Source of the DNA: Fenollaria massiliensis
GTDB taxonomy: Bacteria > Bacillota > Clostridia > Tissierellales > Peptoniphilaceae
Direction of reading: 5' to 3'
Length of the DNA: 64,000 nucleotides
NCBI RefSeq assembly: GCF_000312505.2
Contig: NZ_HG326226.1
Location: 300,227-364,226, forward strand
Position 1 is the stretch's first letter, and every line of letters starts with the position of its first letter. Positions 49,834 to 58,106 of the stretch are shown here, piece by piece. The notes beneath the pieces were generated by a model. It did not search any database, had not been told where the DNA came from, and saw nothing but the letters and a program-made list of their open reading frames with translations. A program made the translations under genes and the position numbers.

Positions 49834-50538
49834 TTACTTGCTTTCATATTTTAAAAATCTCTTAGAAAGATACAAGGATATGATGATCTCCACCGCTGCA
49901 AAAACAGCAAGTAAGCTTAAATCGTGAAGATTTATAAATCGTAAGTTATTTGACTCAATCGCTAAAAAGCTTAGTCCAACTATTTTGAGTGCCCTATACG
50001 CAGTTCCCAAACCAAGTATAGTAAATATGCTAGATAAAAGCACTATGATACCGAAGGACTTTATCCTTATGGCAAGTGCGCTGAATATGGCGATTATTGG
50101 AAGTGATAATATTATGCTCATCATTATATAGTAAAAATATATGCTAAAGTTTATACTAGAGAAATTTGCTATAAATTTTCCTCCTATATAAAATAAGAAG
50201 AAAAAATATATTTGGCATAGACTTACTATGATGAAGGCTAAAATCGTCTTTGCTAATACAAAGGACATATTCTTTTTTGGACTCAGTCTTATGAATTTAA
50301 GTCCCGCCTTGTGCTCAACAGACCACAAACTTGCTACAACGATTGCAATTAAAGGTATATAGAAGAAGGAGAAGTAGAATAAACTTACTTGAGCCCACAG
50401 ACTTTGCCACTCGTGCGTTAGTGAAGCCTTGTTACCCATGTAGTTTATAAGCCCAAAGGCGTTAGCTAATAAGGGTATTATGAGGCTTACTAGCAAAATA
50501 TTTATAAATTTTATCTTTTTTAATTCTAATTTTAACAT
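49834..50538 (-). CDS. ABC permease, lantibiotic-immunity type (second subunit)
   Basis: 234 residues from ATG 50538, four bases behind GGAGGAAAA; the longer frame from 50559 has its start inside the preceding gene. Six membrane segments. Pattern of the MutG/SpaG/BcrB-like immunity permeases. Last gene of a three-gene minus-strand ABC operon. Confidence 0.8.
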   Translation of the reverse strand: MLKLELKKIKFINILLVSLIIPLLANAFGLINYMGNKASLTHEWQSLWAQVSLFYFSFFYIPLIAIVVASLWSVEHKAGLKFIRLSPKKNMSFVLAKTILAFIIVSLCQIYFFFLFYIGGKFIANFSSINFSIYFYYIMMSIILSLPIIAIFSALAIRIKSFGIIVLLSSIFTILGLGTAYRALKIVGLSFLAIESNNLRFINLHDLSLLAVFAAVEIIISLYLSKRFLKYESK

Positions 50539-50546
50539 TTTTCCTC

Positions 50547-51299
50547 CTAGTCCTTCCATAAATTATATGATTTCATTGTTTTAATATAAATTATCATAAG
50601 CACTAAAAATGCAAAGGCAATGATTATGGTGTAGAAATTTATTGGGTTTAGCACTTGAACGAAGTTTTGGTTTTCTATCACATAAGAAACATTCAAAAGA
50701 GATGCCATCCAAGCAAATGGGTTGATAAATGAAAGCACTTTAGATGTTAGCATGGTGATGATACCTGTAAGACCGCCTATGATTGAGATAAATGAAAGGG
50801 TGTAGACTTTTTTCGATTTCATCTCCACTATCATGAAAAATCCCAAGAAAAATAAATTTATTATCAGTGCTGATAAGTTTACCAGTAGAAATCTTAGGAG
50901 CATTTCGCTGTTCATATTGAAGTTTACTGATTTTCTTGCGAGCAAGATAAAGAATAGAGCTTCAAGCGCTTGCAGCAAAATTAATTTTATGGATAAATTT
51001 TTAAATTTATTTATAAGTATATGGTTAACCTTCTCTCCGAGCATAATTTGAATTTTCCACATATTATTTTTTTCTTCAATCTCTATAACTTTTTTCACAA
51101 GGGACGAGATCAGTATTGGGTTTATCAGTAGTGATATAAATAAATAAGTGTCTAGGATGTAGGCAAGTGGATAGGCACCTTCTGCAAACGATTTCGAGTG
51201 GCTAACGCCTGCTACCATCAGCATTTGAGCGATAAAAACTACTATTATTAAGAAATTTATTCCAAGTCTTTTATATTTTTTCCTCTCTAAATTTTTCAT
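50547..51299 (-). CDS. ABC permease, lantibiotic-immunity type (first subunit)
   Basis: 250 residues from ATG 51299, one base after the ATPase stop; a TTG start at 51320 is also in frame. Six membrane segments with a loop after the second (VEIEEKNNMWKIQIMLGEKVNHILINKF, quoted to show the 'EK-W' family pattern in two parts). Two dissimilar permeases plus one ATPase is the SpaFEG/MutFEG plan, which shields the membrane from lantibiotics. Confidence 0.8.
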   Translation of the reverse strand: MKNLERKKYKRLGINFLIIVVFIAQMLMVAGVSHSKSFAEGAYPLAYILDTYLFISLLINPILISSLVKKVIEIEEKNNMWKIQIMLGEKVNHILINKFKNLSIKLILLQALEALFFILLARKSVNFNMNSEMLLRFLLVNLSALIINLFFLGFFMIVEMKSKKVYTLSFISIIGGLTGIITMLTSKVLSFINPFAWMASLLNVSYVIENQNFVQVLNPINFYTIIIAFAFLVLMIIYIKTMKSYNLWKD

Positions 51300-51300
51300 C

Positions 51301-52194
51301 TTAAGACCTGCTTTCTTCAATAAATAGCTTTTCTAGACTTTCTTTTTCTTCCTCTATCCTGTATATATCAACTTTTCCTGTTAAAAAATTAACTATATCT
51401 GCAATATCTTGGTTAGATTTTTTACCTAAAATTATCTTTTTCTCACTTATGCAGTCTATGTCAAGGTCTAAAAGTTCTCTAGCCTTGTCATTATCAGAAG
51501 TTATCATTGATATATATGGCGGATGAAGCCTTCTGTATTCGTCCAGACTGCCATTGTAAGTCAAGTTACCCTCTTTAAGTATACCTATGTGAGTGGAAAT
51601 TTTTTCGATTTCATCAAGTATGTGCGAAGAGATAAGTATGCTGGTAGATGTGTTTTTCACGATGTTTTTAAATAAATTTCTCATCTCCTCAATCCCTTGA
51701 GGGTCTAAACCATTGATTGGCTCATCTAATATTAATAGTTTTGGGCTGCCCATCAATGCCATGGCTATGCCGAGCCTTTGCTTCATGCCTAGTGAGTAGT
51801 TCCTAGCCTTTTTCTTGCCCACATTGTTAAGGCCTACTAGATCTAAAGTTTTATTGATGCTCTCTTTTTTAATTCCTTTTAGGCTTGCGACTATCTCAAG
51901 GTTTTCGTAGCCACTTAGGTGTTCGTAAAATGATGGATTTTCAATAAGAGCGCCAAGATTTTTATTAAAATCCTTTTGGTTTTTGGCGTTTACCTCTTGA
52001 TCGAAGACTTTAACTGTGCCAGCGTCTTTTTTCACAAGACCAAGTACAATCTTCATAAGAGTTGACTTGCCGGCGCCATTCTTACCGATAAGGCCATAGA
52101 TAGAGCCTTCTTCGATTTCCAAAGAATCAATGTCTAGGACCAACTTTTTGTTGTAAGATTTTTTTAAATTTTTTACTTCAAGTATTTTTTTCAT
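51301..52194 (-). CDS. ABC ATPase, lantibiotic-immunity type
   Basis: 297 residues from ATG 52194, which follows AGGAGGA by six bases (the frame extends to 52227). Walker A GKNGAGKSTLM, signature YSLGMKQRLG, Walker B LLILDEPINGLDPQG with the E-loop region ALIENPSFYEHLSG typical of this subfamily. Divergent from the two-component genes that follow, which likely control it. Confidence 0.87.
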   Translation of the reverse strand: MKKILEVKNLKKSYNKKLVLDIDSLEIEEGSIYGLIGKNGAGKSTLMKIVLGLVKKDAGTVKVFDQEVNAKNQKDFNKNLGALIENPSFYEHLSGYENLEIVASLKGIKKESINKTLDLVGLNNVGKKKARNYSLGMKQRLGIAMALMGSPKLLILDEPINGLDPQGIEEMRNLFKNIVKNTSTSILISSHILDEIEKISTHIGILKEGNLTYNGSLDEYRRLHPPYISMITSDNDKARELLDLDIDCISEKKIILGKKSNQDIADIVNFLTGKVDIYRIEEEKESLEKLFIEESRS

Positions 52195-52304
52195 AATCAT
52201 TCCTCCTAAAATCATAATAGCACGCATAGATAAATATAAAGTTTACACAAGCTCACTTTTAGATAACAAATTCAAATAAAGCTAAATATATTAAAAAAAT
52301 GTTG

Positions 52305-52310
52305 TATAAT
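52305..52310 (+). promoter_or_regulatory. -10 element of the two-component operon
   Basis: TATAAT directly after TTG; no strong -35. The 136-base region between divergent genes would contain regulator sites, but no clear repeat is seen. Confidence 0.4.
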
Positions 52311-52330
52311 AATCTTAATGAGGTGGGGTA

Positions 52331-53026
52331 ATGGATTTTAGAAGTAATTTTAGTATATTGTTAGTCGATGATGAAAAAAGTTTATTAGAAAATTTATATA
52401 ATTTTTTGAAAGATAAAGGCTTTAAAGAGGTTTATACTGCCAAAAACTTGAAGGAGTCCAGATTTAAATTAGAAAATTATAAAATCGATTTGGTGGTTTT
52501 AGACTTAATGCTTCCAGACGGCAGTGGCTTTGATTTATTAAAGGAGATAAGAAGCACGTCTAATTTAGCGGTTATCATACTTTCAGCGCTTGATGGCATA
52601 GATGACAGAAGAGAAGGCTTTGAGAATAAGGCGGACGACTACCTTGTTAAGCCTTTCTTCCCAGATGAGCTGCTTTGGAGGATAGACGCAGTTTTAAGAA
52701 GAATTAAAAAAATTAAAAGCGAGGAGAAAATAAATTTAGGTAAAGTGGTTTTTGATAAATCGAGAGGCATACTTGAAAAGGGCGGCGAAGAAATTCCCTT
52801 AACAGCAAAGCAATTTAAAATTTTGGATTATTTATCCCAAAATATAAATACAATAGTTTCAATTGACCGAATTTTAGATAATATTTGGGAAGACTCTTAT
52901 GGTTACGAAAACACCTTGATAATGCATATATACAGGCTCAGAGAAAAGCTTGAGGATGATCCAAGAAATCCCAAGATTTTGATCACAATAAAGGGTCTTG
53001 GCTACAAACTAATTAAAGAGGATTAA
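52331..53026 (+). CDS. OmpR-family response regulator
   Basis: 231 residues. Receiver: LLVDDEKS, phospho-acceptor LVVLDLMLPDGSGF, conserved Thr/Ser region IILSALD and Lys LVKPFFPDE. Output: winged helix (LTAKQFKILDYLSQN.., YENTLIMHIYRLREKLEDDPRNP..ITIKGLGYKLI). GAGGTGGGG precedes ATG. One base before the kinase gene. Likely regulates the divergent immunity ABC operon. Confidence 0.9.
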   Translation: MDFRSNFSILLVDDEKSLLENLYNFLKDKGFKEVYTAKNLKESRFKLENYKIDLVVLDLMLPDGSGFDLLKEIRSTSNLAVIILSALDGIDDRREGFENKADDYLVKPFFPDELLWRIDAVLRRIKKIKSEEKINLGKVVFDKSRGILEKGGEEIPLTAKQFKILDYLSQNINTIVSIDRILDNIWEDSYGYENTLIMHIYRLREKLEDDPRNPKILITIKGLGYKLIKED

Positions 53027-53027
53027 A

Positions 53028-54305
53028 ATGTTTAATTATATATTAAAAAGATTTAAAAAAATTGTCATCAGAATACTAAGTTTATTATTTTTTCTATTAT
53101 TACTACTTATGATATTTTTATACTTAAACTATAGATTAAATAATAAATATCCAAACCCTAATTATATTTACTCCTATGTGAATGAAAATAAAACGGATAC
53201 TTATCTAAACGAGAAAAATACAGCGTTTTTACAAGAAAAAGATATTTGGGCTATAAGACTTGACAAAGAGGGAAATCTTATAGAGAGCTTTAATAAGCCA
53301 AAAGAGCTTAAGAACAAGTTTGATATAAGAGATGTGGCGAGATTTGCGAGATACTACTTAGCTAATTACCCTGTATTTACCTACGTTTTAGACGATGGCA
53401 TAATTGTCTTTGCCTATCCGAAGCATTCCTTGGATAAATTGCCTTCAAACTACTACAGTTACAGCAAATTTATTTTCAATATAATACTTGTTTTGGGATT
53501 TTTAATTTTATTCTTATTATTTGTCTATGTATTTTATAAGATAGATATTAAAAATATCCTTAAAAATATACTCCCACTGCAAAGAGCCATAGATAAGCTG
53601 TATGAGGATGACTACGAAAAGCTTGATGAATACGGCGACTTGAAAGATTTGACGAAAACCATAAACGAGGCGAATGAAAAATACAGGGAGCTAAAAAAGT
53701 CTCAAGGCAAATGGATTAGAGGCGTTAGCCACGATGTGAGGACGCCGCTTGCGAAAATTTCTTGGGAAGTAAACAAAGAAAATCCAGATAAAAAACTTAT
53801 ACAGGACGAGGTTTTGAAAATTTCAAACATCTTAGAGGGGCTAAACCTCACTATATCGCTCTCTAGCATTGATAAAGAGAATTTTACTAGTGAAAACCCA
53901 TTAAAAATAATCAGAAAACTTATAGTTGATAAACTAAATGAAAATCCAGAGCGAGAAATTATTTTCGAAAATAATATTAAAACAGATACGAAAATTAAGA
54001 TGGATGAGAATTTATTTTACAGAATGCTTGAAAATATCTTGAAAAATGCACTTACTTATACATCTGGCAAAATTAAAGTTACGCTTGGAGAGGGTGAAGA
54101 CGTGATAAGTATCACTATATCGGACGAAGGCAGTGGCGTAAGTGAAGATATTATCAAGAGAATTAACGAAGAAGATTTGACAAATATTACAAAACATGGC
54201 TTAGGCTTATTTATTTCTAAGCAAATAGCTGAGCTACACGATGCGAAATTTATTATAAAAAATAAAAACTCAGGTTTGGAAGTATCATTTATCTTTGATA
54301 AATAA
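53028..54305 (+). CDS. Sensor histidine kinase
   Basis: 425 residues. Two membrane helices (about 15-35 and 148-173) flank an extracellular domain of about 110 residues, which suggests an external ligand. DHp motif GVSHDVRTPLAKISWEV with the phospho-His and ATPase motifs MLENILKNALTY and KHGLGLFISKQIAELH. Closely resembles SpaK/NisK-like kinases in layout. Pairs with the preceding regulator. Confidence 0.88.
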   Translation: MFNYILKRFKKIVIRILSLLFFLLLLLMIFLYLNYRLNNKYPNPNYIYSYVNENKTDTYLNEKNTAFLQEKDIWAIRLDKEGNLIESFNKPKELKNKFDIRDVARFARYYLANYPVFTYVLDDGIIVFAYPKHSLDKLPSNYYSYSKFIFNIILVLGFLILFLLFVYVFYKIDIKNILKNILPLQRAIDKLYEDDYEKLDEYGDLKDLTKTINEANEKYRELKKSQGKWIRGVSHDVRTPLAKISWEVNKENPDKKLIQDEVLKISNILEGLNLTISLSSIDKENFTSENPLKIIRKLIVDKLNENPEREIIFENNIKTDTKIKMDENLFYRMLENILKNALTYTSGKIKVTLGEGEDVISITISDEGSGVSEDIIKRINEEDLTNITKHGLGLFISKQIAELHDAKFIIKNKNSGLEVSFIFDK

Positions 54306-54320
54306 AGTGAATAAAAAAGG

Positions 54321-54355
54321 AAAAGAGCTTGTACAAAAATGTACAGGCTCTTTTT
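54321..54355 (+). terminator. Terminator after the two-component operon
   Basis: AAAAGAGCTTGTACA pairs with TGTACAGGCTCTTTT (one G-U), followed by T5. Nearly the same as the hairpin at 49793-49829. Confidence 0.85.
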
Positions 54356-54400
54356 GAAGGAGATATTTCAAAATGAAAAAATATTTTCATCAAATTATAA

Positions 54401-54502
54401 TTAATGTTTCCTTTGAACTTTCTTATAGCTCCTTAGAAGAAAATAAATTATTGCAAGGCCAATAATTAGTCCCACGGCTTTCAAAATTAAATAATTATCC
54501 AT
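54401..54502 (-). CDS. 33-residue membrane protein
   Basis: 34 codons including the stop, behind AAGGAGGTTTACAT, an ideal ribosome site. Sequence MDNYLILKAVGLIIGLAIIY..: one membrane helix (about 5-24) and a basic tail (LRSYKKVQRKH), so the C-terminus should face the cytoplasm. Too short for ordinary gene finding. It is antisense to nothing and stands between the kinase terminator and a toxin-antitoxin pair. Function unknown; type I toxin-like or a small regulator are possibilities. Confidence 0.6.
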   Translation of the reverse strand: MDNYLILKAVGLIIGLAIIYFLLRSYKKVQRKH

Positions 54503-54612
54503 ATGTAAACCTCCTTAAGGTGCTTAGGAATCACTTGAGCGTGATAAATCGTTCAATTATATATACCCAAAATTTTTAATAATAAACATAATTATAGACT
54601 TATTTAAAAATA

Positions 54613-54651
54613 TTGACAAAAAAACGAAAATGTAATACAATGTAATAAATA
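54613..54651 (+). promoter_or_regulatory. Promoter and probable operator of the toxin-antitoxin operon
   Basis: TTGACA (54613-54618), 17 bases, TACAAT (54636-54641). Direct repeats AATGTAATA at about 54629-54637 and 54639-54647 span the -10; ribbon-helix-helix antitoxins typically bind such sites to autoregulate. Confidence 0.7.
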
Positions 54652-54665
54652 AAGGAGGAAGAGCT

Positions 54666-54884
54666 ATGACTATATCAGTTAGATTAAGTGAAAGAGATGC
54701 GAAATTATTCAAAACTTATGCCGATATCAATGGTATAAGCATGTCTGAACTTATTAGAAGCTCTGTTTTGGAGCGCATCGAGGACGAATACGACATCAAA
54801 ATTTACGAAGAAGCGATGAAAGAATATTTGTCTGATCCAGAGACTTATTCTATGGACGAAGTAGAGAAAGAGCTTGGTCTGTGA
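54666..54884 (+). CDS. Ribbon-helix-helix antitoxin (RelB/DinJ-like)
   Basis: 72 residues. TISVRLSERDAKLFKTYADINGISMSELIRSSVLERI is a ribbon-helix-helix DNA-binding segment; the acidic C-terminus (YEEAMKEYLSDPETYSMDEVEKEL) should wrap and neutralise the toxin. GGAGGAAGAGCT precedes the ATG. It overlaps the toxin start (TGATG). Confidence 0.88.
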   Translation: MTISVRLSERDAKLFKTYADINGISMSELIRSSVLERIEDEYDIKIYEEAMKEYLSDPETYSMDEVEKELGL

Positions 54885-55150
54885 TGCGCTACAAATTAGT
54901 TTTTTCAAAGAGGGCGCTTAAGGAGCTTAAAAAGATGGATAAGGCCGTGAGCGCACTAATATTTGCATGGCTCAGGAAAAATATCGATGGAGCGAGTGAC
55001 CCAAGGGCTTTTGGCAAGGCGCTTAAAGGTGACAAGAAGGATATGTGGCGCTACAGGATAGGCGACTACCGCGTTCTAGCGAATATTGAGGATGAGAGCC
55101 TAATCATAATCGCGATTGAAATTGGTCACAGAAGAGATATTTATAAATAA
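54884..55150 (+). CDS. RelE-family mRNA interferase toxin
   Basis: 88 residues from ATG 54884, overlapping the antitoxin stop. KLVFSKRALKELKKMDK at the N-terminus and GDKKDMWRYRIGDYRVLANIED..LIIIAIEIGHRRDIYK at the C-terminus are RelE/ParE-superfamily signatures; the W-R-Y-R-I-G-D-Y-R core and terminal H-R-x-x-Y fit RelE-type ribosome-dependent RNases. Confidence 0.9.
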   Translation: MRYKLVFSKRALKELKKMDKAVSALIFAWLRKNIDGASDPRAFGKALKGDKKDMWRYRIGDYRVLANIEDESLIIIAIEIGHRRDIYK

Positions 55151-55164
55151 ATCCGTCCATTTCC

Positions 55165-55193
55165 TTGACAAATTATTTTTCTTGTGCTACAAT
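55165..55193 (+). promoter_or_regulatory. Promoter of the TPP riboswitch-thiT unit
   Basis: TTGACA (55165-55170), a 17-base spacer and TACAAT (55188-55193). Predicted start about 55200, giving a leader that begins just before the aptamer. Confidence 0.75.
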
Positions 55194-55216
55194 CATCATT
55201 GTAATAATTAATATTT

Positions 55217-55331
55217 ATCACTAGGGGAGCCATTGGCTGAGAGATTTATCGACCCTTATGACCTGATCTGGTTAGTACCAGCGTAGGCAAGTGCGAGTAA
55301 ACTCCTAGTGACATCATTAGGGGGTTTTTTT
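55217..55331 (+). promoter_or_regulatory. TPP riboswitch with transcription-termination platform
   Basis: Conserved thi-box pieces in order: GGGGAGCC, GGCTGAGAG, GACCCTTATGACCTGATCTGG and CCAGCGTAGGCAAGTG. P1 is CACT (55219-55222) with AGTG (55290-55293). TCACTAGG (55218-55225) can instead pair with CCTAGTGA (55304-55311). That antiterminator excludes both P1 and the terminator CTCCTAGTG/CATTAGGGG (55302-55323) with its seven T. So TPP binding frees the terminator and shuts off thiT. The terminator also buries the ribosome site. Confidence 0.93.
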
Positions 55332-55883
55332 ATGAAAAAATTTAGTACAAAAATATTGACTGAAGCGGCTGTTATGATTGCTTTGTCAATAGTTCTTGGT
55401 AGATTCAAGATTTTTGAAATGCCTCAAGGCGGCTCAATCACTCTTGGACAAATGATTCCACTTTTATTCTTCGCAATAAGACATGGCGCTGGCTATGGTA
55501 TAATCGTAGGCGCTGTTTATGGCGTTCTAGACATGCTGCTTGGCGGCTACATCTACACACCTATCCAAGCTATACTTGATTATCCACTAGCTTTTGGCTT
55601 ACTTGGACTTGCTGGATGCTTCTCTAAACAAATTGTTAGCGAAGGAAAATCTTTCTACGTACCAGTCGCTGTTATAGTCGGCGTTCTAGGTAGATTCATC
55701 TGCCACGTTTTATCTGGCTACATCTTCTTCGCAGAATATGCAGAAGGATCAGGCCACGGTCCACTTATGTACTCAGTTATTTATAATGGTACTTTCTTGG
55801 GAGTGGAAGCGGTTATTGCTTTTGTAATTATACTTATATTATCCAAAAACGTATTGTTATATGGATTGGATAGAAGCAGATAA
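55332..55883 (+). CDS. thiT: ThiT, thiamine-binding S component of an ECF transporter
   Basis: 183 residues from ATG 55332 (AGGGGG upstream); the open frame to 55308 lies in the riboswitch. Six membrane segments. LGRFKIFEMPQGGSITLGQMIPL and GYGIIVGAVYGVLDMLLGGYIYTPIQAILDYPLAFGLLGLAG are the ThiT signature, with the Glu and aromatic residues that bind thiamine. It needs the shared EcfA/A'/T module, which is not in the window. Confidence 0.93.
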   Translation: MKKFSTKILTEAAVMIALSIVLGRFKIFEMPQGGSITLGQMIPLLFFAIRHGAGYGIIVGAVYGVLDMLLGGYIYTPIQAILDYPLAFGLLGLAGCFSKQIVSEGKSFYVPVAVIVGVLGRFICHVLSGYIFFAEYAEGSGHGPLMYSVIYNGTFLGVEAVIAFVIILILSKNVLLYGLDRSR

Positions 55884-55918
55884 GATTTTCTTATAAAAAA
55901 TTATATATCTTTTGCATT

Positions 55919-55962
55919 GGCTATTATGGGTTTATATCTATAGTAGCCTTCCTTTTTTATTT
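55919..55962 (+). terminator. Terminator after thiT
   Basis: GGCTATTATGG pairs with CTATAGTAGCC (with G-U pairs), followed by TTCCTTTTTTATTTT. Confidence 0.6.
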
Positions 55963-55970
55963 TGTGTTCA

Positions 55971-56001
55971 AGAAGAACCTCGTCCATACGGACGAGAACC
56001 T
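55971..56001 (-). repeat. Third copy of the AAGGTTC-hairpin-GGTTCTTC repeat
   Basis: Read on the minus strand: AAGGTTC, a TCGTCC/GGACGA palindrome, then GGTTCTTCTT. It matches the unit at 3052-3088 with a compensated stem. The rest of 55963-56240 holds two copies of CTAG(T/C)CCTAAGACAAA (56091 and 56156) and no gene; a 62-codon minus-strand frame there has no ribosome site. Confidence 0.55.
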
Positions 56002-56245
56002 TGGTGCTTTGCACTCGCGCCCGTAGAAGCTTTTTGAGTACTTAAGGCAATTCTTTCAGTGCAAACTTGTAAAGAGAAATCTCCCTCTACTAGTCCTAAG
56101 ACAAATTTGTATGTCTTGAGTAAGTAAATATTAATAAGCTTAGTTTTCCTCTTCACTAGCCCTAAGACAAAAATGCTGCTTTTGATTAGAAAAAGACGGA
56201 AATATATCCGTCTTTAGAAATTTATAAGGATTAAATTGTAAAATG

Positions 56246-56254
56246 TGATATAAT
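56246..56254 (+). promoter_or_regulatory. Extended -10 ahead of the BceRSAB-like operon
   Basis: TGATATAAT without a clear -35. The 120-base leader that follows has no frame of its own. Confidence 0.45.
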
Positions 56255-56377
56255 GTTATATAGAATGATTAGAAATACAATATCACATACAACGGCTTAG
56301 TATTATTAGATGAGGACTTTTGTGTAGAATTTATAGATATTTTAAATGTGTTATATCAGAGATATTGGAGTATAGAA

Positions 56378-57037
56378 TTGAAAATACTAATGATTGAAGA
56401 TGACAGCACAATTGCCTTTGCTGTTAAAACTTACTTAAACAAACATAATATTGAAACTATTATTTATAACAAGCTTTCTCTGACAGAAAATCTTAATTTT
56501 AATGATTTTGATTTAATTCTTCTGGATGTCAATCTTCCTGATGGTTCAGGTTTTGATTTTTTAAAGTGGCTAAGGGGATTTTCTGACCTTCCTGTAATAA
56601 TGATTACTGTAAAAGATGAAGACGAGTATGTAATAAAAGGTCTTTCCCAAGGAGCAGATGACTATATTACAAAACCTTTTTCTCTTCCTGTCCTAAAGGC
56701 GAGAATAGACAATGTATTTAGCAGAAGAATAAAAAAGGTTGAAGAACTGACTTTTGAAAATTTATCTTTAGATCTTATATCAAAACAAGCTTCGATAGAT
56801 GGAAAAGATTTAGACCTTAACTTAAAAGAGTTTGCTATATTGGAAATGCTCTTAGAAAACCAGAATATAAATCTACTAAGAGAGCGAATTTTAGATTATG
56901 TTTGGGGTTATGATTTTTATGAAGTAAATGACAATACCCTAACTGTCACTATAAAAAGACTCAGATCTAAACTCGGAGATTATGGCAGTCATATAAAAAC
57001 TCTTAGAGGGATAGGATATAGGTGGGACAATGAATAA
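56378..57037 (+). CDS. OmpR-family response regulator (BceR-like)
   Basis: 219 residues from TTG 56378 (TTGGAG upstream) giving the standard MKILMIEDD; the frame to 56348 has no ribosome site. Phospho-acceptor LILLDVNLPDGSGF, MITVKDED, ITKPFSLP, and a winged helix ending IKTLRGIGYRW. It overlaps the kinase by eight bases. First gene of a four-gene resistance operon. Confidence 0.88.
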   Translation: MKILMIEDDSTIAFAVKTYLNKHNIETIIYNKLSLTENLNFNDFDLILLDVNLPDGSGFDFLKWLRGFSDLPVIMITVKDEDEYVIKGLSQGADDYITKPFSLPVLKARIDNVFSRRIKKVEELTFENLSLDLISKQASIDGKDLDLNLKEFAILEMLLENQNINLLRERILDYVWGYDFYEVNDNTLTVTIKRLRSKLGDYGSHIKTLRGIGYRWDNE

Positions 57038-58007
57038 AAACAAAAATATTTTACTTGTCTTAATTTTAAATTTGATAATGTCTTTATTTGTAGTTTATCT
57101 CAATCCAAGATTTGATATTCTAACACTTATAGGTTTTTTACTTATAAATATAATTCTATTTATAGTTATTTCAAAAATTGAAAAGAAAAAAGAAAAAGCT
57201 CTTGAGGATAAGATTAATAATATATTTAACCTACTACATTCGCTTGATATAAACTCTGATAATTACGAAATTATAGACGATGAATTTGGTAAACTCAGAG
57301 ATGAGATTATTAAAATTATTATAGAGAATAAGAGAATAGCTGAAAATGCAGAGAAAAATAAGGAAACTTTAAGAGAATATACTGAAGACATTGCTCATCA
57401 AATAAAAACTCCGTTGACTGGATCACTATTATTGTTAGACCTATTAGAAGACGAAATTGATAATGTTTCAGAAGAATATATAGAAAGACTTAGAGATAAT
57501 TTACTTAGACTACATAACTTATCTGACATTTTATTAAAATTGGCAGCCCTTGATTCTGGAACAATAGAAATGGCAAAAGATAGTATATCAGCTAGAGAGT
57601 TAATTGAAGATATCATACGAAATCTAAAAGATTATTTTATCAATGATAATATTGAAATTCCTCTTGATGGAGAAGACTTTTATCTTATATGTGATAAGAA
57701 ATGGACCTATGAAGCAGCATTTAATGTGATGAAAAATGGTCTAGAAGCTACAGAAGATAGGCATATAGAAATTCACTTAAAAGAAACGAACTTATATAAG
57801 AGTATATTTGTGGAAGATTTTTCTAAAGGTTTAGATAGAGAAATGTTAGAAAAAGTTTTTAAACGTTTTTATAAACTGGATCCAAATTCAAAAGGTTATG
57901 GGATTGGGCTTCCTATGGCAAAATCTGTTATGGAAAGGCAAAATGGAGAGCTTTTATATCATAAGGGGAAGAAATCAAATTCCTTTGAACTGAGATTTTA
58001 TAATTGA
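57030..58007 (+). CDS. Intramembrane-sensing histidine kinase (BceS-like)
   Basis: 325 residues. Two membrane helices close together (about 6-24 and 30-49) with almost no external loop, DHp motif DIAHQIKTPLTGSLLLLDLL (the HQIKTPL form typical of BceS kinases) and ATPase motif GYGIGLPMAKSVMER. BceS-type kinases do not sense peptide directly but through the BceB-like permease encoded downstream. Confidence 0.88.
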   Translation: MNKNKNILLVLILNLIMSLFVVYLNPRFDILTLIGFLLINIILFIVISKIEKKKEKALEDKINNIFNLLHSLDINSDNYEIIDDEFGKLRDEIIKIIIENKRIAENAEKNKETLREYTEDIAHQIKTPLTGSLLLLDLLEDEIDNVSEEYIERLRDNLLRLHNLSDILLKLAALDSGTIEMAKDSISARELIEDIIRNLKDYFINDNIEIPLDGEDFYLICDKKWTYEAAFNVMKNGLEATEDRHIEIHLKETNLYKSIFVEDFSKGLDREMLEKVFKRFYKLDPNSKGYGIGLPMAKSVMERQNGELLYHKGKKSNSFELRFYN

Positions 58008-58106
58008 TTTAATTATGGCTGTGTAAATAAAGCACAGTCATTTTTTCTAGTCACTTTCCAGTCACTTAAGCCTAGTATTATATAGACAAGTTAAGGAGGG
58101 CTAAAT

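Noticed and set aside
55968-56156. 62-codon minus-strand frame after thiT
   Set aside because: No ribosome site; it spans the dispersed hairpin repeat and low-information repeats.
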